Shown in pieces: positions 60,154 through 64,000 of a stretch of DNA of 64,000 bases. The stretch comes from Candidatus Acetothermia bacterium (GTDB lineage Bacteria > Bipolaricaulota > Bipolaricaulia > RBG-16-55-9 > JANLFV01). The notes below the pieces were generated by a model, which saw only the letters and a list, made by a program, of their open reading frames with translations, was not told where the DNA came from and ran no database searches. The stretch covers positions 1 through 64,000 of the forward strand of contig JANLFV010000003.1 in the NCBI GenBank assembly GCA_024653345.1, written 5' to 3'. The position numbers and the translations under genes were made by a program. Position 1 is the stretch's first letter. Every line of letters begins with the position of its first letter.

Positions 60154-61341
60154 TTAGGCGCTGAACGGGACGCAGATCATCACATCCGCATAGTTCAGGC
60201 CATAGAGGCCGAAGGAGGCCGACAGAGTCACATCGAGTCCGCCGACGGTCGAAGCCAAGACGAAGTCGAACTTGTTCCATGTGAGCGGGCTGCCGCCGTA
60301 GGTCAGCGTCCCGGTGAAGGTCCCGACGGGGACGGGGAGCTTGAGCGCGAACTTCGCCGAGGTGATGCCCAAAAGTGGCCTGCTTGTCAATGTCGCGGTC
60401 AGGGTCGCGGTCTGGATCGGGAAGACGGCCTTGACCGTGATCGTGTCATCGTCGTCAAAGGCCAGGGACGCGTTCTTGTCAACCCAGGTCAACGTGATGT
60501 AGTCGCTGAGGGCGGCCGTGAAGGTGATCCCCGCGAGCGTGCCGATGTTGGTGATATCAGTCGTCGCCAGGGCGACGGAGAGGGAGATCCCCATGATGCT
60601 CGTGGCGAAGGTCATCTTGTTGTAGATGGGCTGGTCGGGCCGGAACTCGGTGTAGTTGCTGATCTTGATCCCGGCGATCTCGATCCCGGTGATCCAGATC
60701 TTCTCCACGGTGAACCCGAGCTCGGTCGTCTGGACGGTGCCCATCGCGACATACTTCTTGATCTCGTTCGGGATCTGCGGCTCGCAGTTGATCCCGGCCA
60801 GGGACTTAATGCCGATGCCGCTCACCGTCTGGCCGCTCAGGGTCAGGCACATCCCGAAGGCCCACTCCTGGGTTCCGACCAGTGCGGGGTCCATCGGATA
60901 GGTGAAGTTCAGGTCCTCGAAGATGATCAAGCTGTTCACCGTCAGCCCGCCGAGGGTCGCGGTGAGGCTCACCCGCTTCTTGACGAAGTAGAGCGTGTCG
61001 TCGAGCCGGGTGTCCTTCAAGTCCCCAGCATAGGGCACGGAGAACCAGAACTCATCGTAGATGTCGAGGAAGCCGATCGTGGTCTCCAGGTCGAAGACGG
61101 CCGTCTCGATTCCGGCCATCCCGAAGGCCATGAAGGTGCTGATCGTCAGCCCGCTGATCGTGATGTCGAGGTTGAGCAGGCCCTCAAAGTTCAGGTCGAT
61201 CTTCGTGACCTGGGCGATCTGCGTCTGGGGGATGATATAGAAGTCGAAGCAGAAGTCTCCCTCGACCCCTGCATTGGCCACAGAATAGACGCCGCCGACT
61301 AGTAACGCCGCGATAGCGATCGCGAGAACTCTCTTAGACAT
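60154..61341 (-). CDS. Secreted beta-rich protein, paralogue A of a tandem pair
   Basis: About 395 residues: signal peptide (VLAIAIAALLVGGVYSVANA) and a beta-rich mature part closely matching paralogue B (GVEGDFCFDFYIIPQTQIAQ, DEFWFSVPYAG, LYFVKKRVSLTATLGG, SGQTVSGIGIKS, ending VPFSA). It lacks the Cys-rich loop. A fully consensus TTGACA-17-TATAAT promoter and GGGAGG ribosome site suggest very strong expression, as for a porin or surface-layer protein. Function unknown; the family may be limited to this lineage. Confidence 0.85.
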   Translation of the reverse strand: MSKRVLAIAIAALLVGGVYSVANAGVEGDFCFDFYIIPQTQIAQVTKIDLNFEGLLNLDITISGLTISTFMAFGMAGIETAVFDLETTIGFLDIYDEFWFSVPYAGDLKDTRLDDTLYFVKKRVSLTATLGGLTVNSLIIFEDLNFTYPMDPALVGTQEWAFGMCLTLSGQTVSGIGIKSLAGINCEPQIPNEIKKYVAMGTVQTTELGFTVEKIWITGIEIAGIKISNYTEFRPDQPIYNKMTFATSIMGISLSVALATTDITNIGTLAGITFTAALSDYITLTWVDKNASLAFDDDDTITVKAVFPIQTATLTATLTSRPLLGITSAKFALKLPVPVGTFTGTLTYGGSPLTWNKFDFVLASTVGGLDVTLSASFGLYGLNYADVMICVPFSA

Positions 61342-61435
61342 TCTCTTCAACCTCCCTTGGTTTAGAGATTTTGCAGCCTCCGAAGTGACTCTACTCCTGC
61401 GCTTCTGCGGTCCAACCACCTCCTTTCACGAGCCG

Positions 61436-61476
61436 ATTATACACCATCACCCCCCAGGTGTCAAGAGGGGGTGATG
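61436..61476 (-). promoter_or_regulatory. Consensus promoter of the secreted paralogues with an inverted repeat around the -35
   Basis: TTGACA (61459-61464), 17-base spacer, TATAAT (61436-61441): both hexamers perfect. A 10-bp inverted repeat CATCACCCCC/GGGGGTGATG (61445-61454 and 61467-61476) brackets the -35 and could be an operator or a hairpin for the upstream gene. The leader is about 88 bases. Confidence 0.8.
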
Positions 61477-61480
61477 AGGA

Positions 61481-61882
61481 TCACCTTCGCCGCCCAATTC
61501 CCGAGGGGAATTCAGTAAACTCCCGCCGCCGCAGCCCCTCCAGGTCCAGCGCCCCGGTCCTCGGGTCGAGCTGGATCTCCCACTGCTCCATCGTGCGAGC
61601 GCCGATGAGCGCGTCCAGCTCTTTGCCGTCGGCCGCACCGATCTTCTCCAACGGGACAGCATCAGCCAGGAAGCTCAGCCCCTCGATCCTCCCCTCGATG
61701 AGGCAGATTTCGCGAACCTCGACCTCTCTTCCTCCCAGGCCGACGCGCGCGGGCGGGACCATCGCTCGCCGCGGCGCGCGGCGTGCTAACGAGGAGCGGA
61801 CATAACTGTAGACCGCGCCGGTGTCGAAGAGCGCGACCGCCGGCTCTCCCTCGATCTCGATCGTCTTGATAATCCGGGCCAT
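61481..61882 (-). CDS. Retropepsin-like aspartic protease domain protein
   Basis: A 133-residue single-domain protein of the retroviral-aspartyl-protease fold. The active site is AVALFDTGAVYSYVR, with hydrophobic strands on each side, a flap region and the C-terminal DALIGARTMEQWEIQLDP. As a half-sized pepsin it would act as a dimer. Such small bacterial proteins are common in thermophiles and their substrates are unknown. AGGAGG precedes the ATG at 61882. A 97-base part of its 3' end recurs 1.1 kb away in a broken copy. Confidence 0.85.
   Translation of the reverse strand: MARIIKTIEIEGEPAVALFDTGAVYSYVRSSLARRAPRRAMVPPARVGLGGREVEVREICLIEGRIEGLSFLADAVPLEKIGAADGKELDALIGARTMEQWEIQLDPRTGALDLEGLRRREFTEFPSGIGRRR
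61535..61631 (-). repeat. 97-bp repeat, copy 1 (inside the retropepsin gene)
   Basis: Matches 62686-62782 in the same orientation with about three mismatches by eye. It encodes DGKELDALIGARTMEQWEI and the residues after it. Confidence 0.85.
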
Positions 61883-61978
61883 CTTCCTCCTGCTGTCGGG
61901 CGATCTGGTCGGCAACTCTACCGACCGCTCCGAGCTGACTATAACGCCGGTCTTCCCCGGCCCTCAAGCTGCTCGATC

Positions 61979-62278
61979 CTAGTAGCGCGCAAAGCGCCGG
62001 TAGATCTCATCATCCCCGCGTTTGCCCACCAGGAAGATCGTTATCCTGCGGGCCGCATCATCGACCTCGTAGACTACCCGATACTCTCCGGAGGTGACCC
62101 GATAGATCGAGTGTTCCAGCTTCTTGCTGTCTTGGGGCCGAGGATCGACCGAGAGCGAAAGAATTCTCCGGAGGAGTTGCAGCTGGACCTTGGCGGGATA
62201 ACGCTTCGGGTCGCTCAATTCCTGGATGACCGCAGGGTCGACCACGACGCCGTAACGGCCTCGAGGAGAGATGCCCAC
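61979..62278 (-). CDS. RelE/ParE-type toxin
   Basis: A 99-residue RelE-superfamily protein: KKLEHSIYRVTSGEYRVVYE followed by RITIFLVGKRGDDEIYRRF are the core strands and the C-terminal basic part of the mRNA-cleaving or gyrase-binding toxin fold. The start is GTG. It lies 21 bases after the antitoxin-like gene, the usual antitoxin-first order of relBE/yefM-yoeB systems. Confidence 0.88.
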   Translation of the reverse strand: MGISPRGRYGVVVDPAVIQELSDPKRYPAKVQLQLLRRILSLSVDPRPQDSKKLEHSIYRVTSGEYRVVYEVDDAARRITIFLVGKRGDDEIYRRFARY

Positions 62279-62299
62279 TCGCCCTATCTGCGAGCTCGC

Positions 62300-62587
62300 T
62301 CAGCCGGAGATCGGTTGCTCCAGCTTTGACCCGAAGAGCTGCTCATACTGCTGGAGGAGCTCCTCCGCCGGCAAGGGCTCCTCTCCGCGGGCCTGAAGGA
62401 GGCGGACCGTGGCCAGATCTAACAGGTCTTCTAGCCGCTCCAATCGCTCCAGGTCCTCGACGCGGACCAAGGCCGCTACTTCCTTGCCGTCCCGGGTGAT
62501 AAGAAACCGCTCGCCAGCATAGCGAACCCGAGCTAAGAGCTCGCCCAGGCGGCTACGGACCTCGACTGCCCCCATTCTCTCGATCAT
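62300..62587 (-). CDS. Phd/YefM-type antitoxin
   Basis: About 95 residues. The N-terminal DNA-binding half is typical: MGAVEVRSRLGELLARVRYA and ERFLITRDGKEVAALVRVED; the C-terminal half is acidic and helical and would wrap the toxin. A TTGCCT-18-TATCCT promoter ends 9 bases before the ATG at 62587 (an in-frame ATG at 62575 is possible), so the pair is probably leaderless and self-repressed. Confidence 0.88.
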   Translation of the reverse strand: MIERMGAVEVRSRLGELLARVRYAGERFLITRDGKEVAALVRVEDLERLERLEDLLDLATVRLLQARGEEPLPAEELLQQYEQLFGSKLEQPISG

Positions 62588-62596
62588 AGCAGTCCT

Positions 62597-62626
62597 AGGA
62601 TACCGTGGAGGGATGGCGGAAGGCAA
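62597..62626 (-). promoter_or_regulatory. Predicted leaderless promoter of the Phd/RelE-type pair
   Basis: TTGCCT (62621-62626), 18-base spacer, TATCCT (62597-62602); 9 bases to the ATG at 62587. Confidence 0.45.
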
Positions 62627-62685
62627 CTGCAACGCCGATTCGCTCCAGACCCAGGCAGAAACACGCTGAACTGGGGCCGCCTCAC

Positions 62686-62782
62686 CCCCTCCAGGTCCAG
62701 CGCCCCGGTCCTCGGGTCGAGCCGGATCTCCCACTGCTCCATCGTGCGAGCGCCGATCAGGGCGTCCAGCTCTTTGCCGTCG
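62686..62782 (-). repeat. 97-bp repeat, copy 2 (inside the chimeric remnant)
   Basis: Same orientation as copy 1 at 61535-61631; differences seen are one base in the Gln/Arg codon region and two near the Leu-Ile codons. Confidence 0.85.
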
Positions 62783-62829
62783 ATCCGAACGCAGATTGCG
62801 TAACCGCCAGGCCTCTCTTGCTTCATAGT

Positions 62830-63064
62830 CTATTCCAGGAAGCGCTTGATCTGCAGCTTCTTCCGGCCAACGCCGTGAGCTTCATACCAATATAGCTCCA
62901 CTCGGCCGACAGCTCCGCTGTGCAAGCGAGCTGTTGCCTTGCCTTTCAGCTTCCTCCACCGTCCCCCGACCGAACTACGCTCTTAGCCGTGCTCGCTCTC
63001 GCACCGCTAGACCCTTGGCGATGGTCGCGATTTCCTCGATCTCGCCGATGATCTCGAAATGCAT
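62830..63064 (-). pseudogene. Degraded gene for a small conserved hypothetical protein
   Basis: From ATG 63064 the frame reads MHFEIIGEIEEIATIAKGLA then a TAG (62975-62977) at LRA-x-FGRG; after a frame change near 62965 it continues RWRKLKGKATARLHSG and VELYWYEAHGVGRKKLQIKR to TAG at 62830. I recall intact proteins of this form, MxFEIIGEI...RRYGxGRWRKxKG...WYEAHGIGRxxxKIKRxL, in many bacteria, function unknown. Both a nonsense codon and a frameshift mark it as broken. Confidence 0.55.
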
Positions 63065-63169
63065 CCCCCCAGCCGTTGCTCAATTCCTACCATTCCGGGC
63101 GTGCCAACTGGATGAGGACCATCCGCGCCTGGAGTCAAGACACATCAGGCCAGAGATGTTGGTCTGCTC

Positions 63170-63766
63170 CTACATCACCGCCAGGGCGATCCCGATGATC
63201 CCCACGAACAGCCCCGCCAGGCCGATGATGAAGCTGGCGTTCGCCTGCTCCCGGAGCTTGGTCACATCGGGCGAGGCCGTCTTAGCGGAGCTGAGCTGGG
63301 CCTGGAGGGACTGGATCTGCTGGGCCTGCTGCTGGACCTTCGCCTGGAGGCTGGCCAGCTCCGTGGCGCTCGCGCCGGTCCCGCTCGACTCGAGCTTCTG
63401 GATCCGGTCGTTCACCTTGTAGATCAGCTCCTGCATCACCTTGAGGTCCTCGCTCTTGATCACATCCGGGTTGTTCAGGGCGAACCGCAGTGCCCGGGCG
63501 ACCATCGCCGCGCCGGCATAGCGGGTCATGGCCTGATCGCCCTTGAACTGCCCGCTGGGGAGGCCGGTGATGATCCCCCGCTCGACCAGGAACTGCAGGT
63601 CAGCGATCGCCCAGTGGTCGGCCGGGACATCGCTGAAGAGGCTCCCGGCCCTTGGGGCCACGCTCGTCCCCCCGGAAGTCGAGCCCGAGCCGTCCGAGAG
63701 GACCACACCGCCCAGGCCGAGGACTAAGAGCGCGCCGATCAGCCCGATTAAGGGAACTCTTGCCAT
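63170..63766 (-). CDS. SLH domain / coiled-coil / membrane-anchor protein, Omp-alpha-like
   Basis: A 198-residue exported protein: signal peptide (VPLIGLIGALLVLGLGGVVL), one SLH domain (~42-95, SLFSDVPADHWAIADLQFLV and GIITGLPSGQFKGDQAMTRY), a coiled coil (~102-172, LASLQAKVQQQAQQIQSLQA) and a C-terminal membrane helix (~178-198). The same order is known from Thermotoga Omp-alpha, a spacer whose SLH part holds the cell wall while the C-terminal helix sits in the outer membrane; this one is much shorter. A perfect TTGACA-17-TATAAT promoter indicates heavy expression. It may tether the outer membrane to peptidoglycan. Confidence 0.9.
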   Translation of the reverse strand: MARVPLIGLIGALLVLGLGGVVLSDGSGSTSGGTSVAPRAGSLFSDVPADHWAIADLQFLVERGIITGLPSGQFKGDQAMTRYAGAAMVARALRFALNNPDVIKSEDLKVMQELIYKVNDRIQKLESSGTGASATELASLQAKVQQQAQQIQSLQAQLSSAKTASPDVTKLREQANASFIIGLAGLFVGIIGIALAVM

Positions 63767-63949
63767 CTCGTGTCACCCCCGAGTTTCTGGCGGCCTCTGC
63801 CGCCGAGTTAAGTGGAAGGCCCAGCCTTCCCTGCCACCTCCTCGGGTTCTTCCTTGATGACCGCTCGCCAGACCTAGTCTCTGTCAAAGACCAGTCTCCC
63901 CTGATTTGCAGATGATGGTTGCAGTGTCCTCGATCAAGCCTCGAGGGGG
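63767..63949 (-). other. Long 5' leader of the SLH protein gene
   Basis: About 175 bases of transcribed leader before the ATG at 63766. It contains GGAGGTGGCAGGGAAGG and a GGCGGCAGAGGCCGCC hairpin, no open reading frame I can support, and GGGGGTG just before the start. It may stabilise the message or control its translation. Confidence 0.5.
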
Positions 63950-63981
63950 ATTATAGTCCGAGGGAGAGCCCTTGTCAAGGG
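63950..63981 (-). promoter_or_regulatory. Consensus promoter of the SLH protein gene
   Basis: TTGACA (63973-63978), 17-base spacer, TATAAT (63950-63955), both hexamers perfect. The 13-base palindrome CCCTTGTCAAGGG (63969-63981) covers the -35. Confidence 0.85.
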
Positions 63982-64000
63982 ATCTTCCGGCGGGGAGGCC

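Larger units (their letters stand above)
62584..62826 (-). pseudogene. Chimeric remnant ending in a retropepsin C-terminal fragment
   Basis: The frame opens with MKQERPGGYAICVRI, which looks like the start of a different small protein, and then switches to DGKELDALIGARTMEQWEI, nearly identical to the C-terminal part of the retropepsin gene at 61481-61882, without the DTGA active site. It then runs into unrelated sequence across the antitoxin promoter. This is best read as a deletion fusion of two genes. Confidence 0.6.

Noticed and set aside
62934-63422. 162-codon plus-strand frame near the SLH gene
   Set aside because: It covers the degraded gene and the SLH gene in antisense; no family resemblance.
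57271-64000. CRISPR array or prophage in the accessory end
   Set aside because: No regularly spaced repeats and no phage structural, integrase or lysis genes; the only repeats are the RAYT arms and the retropepsin fragment.

Overview
The window is a contiguous piece of bacterial chromosome, G+C rich, densely packed and with many short or overlapping gene junctions. The cell is almost certainly diderm: it encodes an LptF/LptG-LptD lipopolysaccharide-transport protein, an O-antigen-ligase-like protein, a short SLH/coiled-coil/membrane-anchor protein recalling Thermotoga Omp-alpha, and secreted beta-rich paralogues. NusG carries a ~180-residue insertion in its N-terminal domain, a layout known from Thermotoga NusG. 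Together with high G+C this suggests a deep-branching, probably thermophilic anaerobe; my best guess is Candidatus Bipolaricaulota/Acetothermia (OP1). That assignment is inference.

Layout. 1-2 kb: 3' part of a nuclease gene and a beta-helix protein whose conserved C-terminus is cut by an in-frame TAG. 2-9 kb (minus): priA, an MBL-fold hydrolase, a Nudix hydrolase and rpoB; rpoC is not next to rpoB. 9-14.5 kb (minus): the classic block tRNA-Thr, tRNA-Tyr, tRNA-Thr, tuf, rpmG, tRNA-Trp, secE, nusG, rplK, rplA, rplJ, rplL, rpoB. 14.5-19 kb: yjbQ, an EF-G-like GTPase, a ComEA-like protein, an unknown protein with a phage-head motif, and rpoD. 19-24 kb: a DUF445 protein diverging from the 1145-residue LptF/G-LptD fusion. 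24-28 kb: ruvB diverging from nrnA-ribF, then tsaB. 28-35 kb: etfBA, rpmB and an oligopeptide-type ABC importer without ATPase genes. 35-43 kb: gyrA-tyrS, TPR protein, type-4 uracil-DNA glycosylase, tRNA-Gly, Asp23 protein, SLC13/RCK transporter, HU. 43-47 kb: RHH protein, a REC-XRE response regulator and its 1000-residue histidine kinase. 47-57 kb: metallophosphoesterase, M20 peptidase, a subtilase with an inserted membrane hairpin, tig-clpP, a two-gene cassette of unknown function, beta-propeller protein, O-antigen-ligase-like protein, lamin-tail protein. 57-64 kb is accessory: a RAYT-type transposase between perfect 19-bp inverted repeats, a DUF4258/DUF2283 pair, two secreted paralogues behind a consensus promoter, a retropepsin and a broken copy of it, a Phd/RelE-type pair, a degraded gene, and the SLH protein behind another consensus promoter.

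The most striking points are: (1) one reading frame joining an inner-membrane LptF/G permease to a complete LptD-like outer-membrane protein, with a signal-peptide-like segment at the joint; (2) a recurrent promoter layout in which a good -10 hexamer ends only 7-10 nt before the start codon, implying that many genes are transcribed leaderless, beside a smaller set (rpoD, tuf, HU, gyrA, envelope proteins) with normal leaders and Shine-Dalgarno sites; (3) a subtilase with a two-helix membrane insertion and lipobox-like Cys between its propeptide and catalytic core; (4) the split of rpoB from rpoC, with a divergent fork-loop-2 region in RpoB. No CRISPR array, rRNA or prophage was seen.
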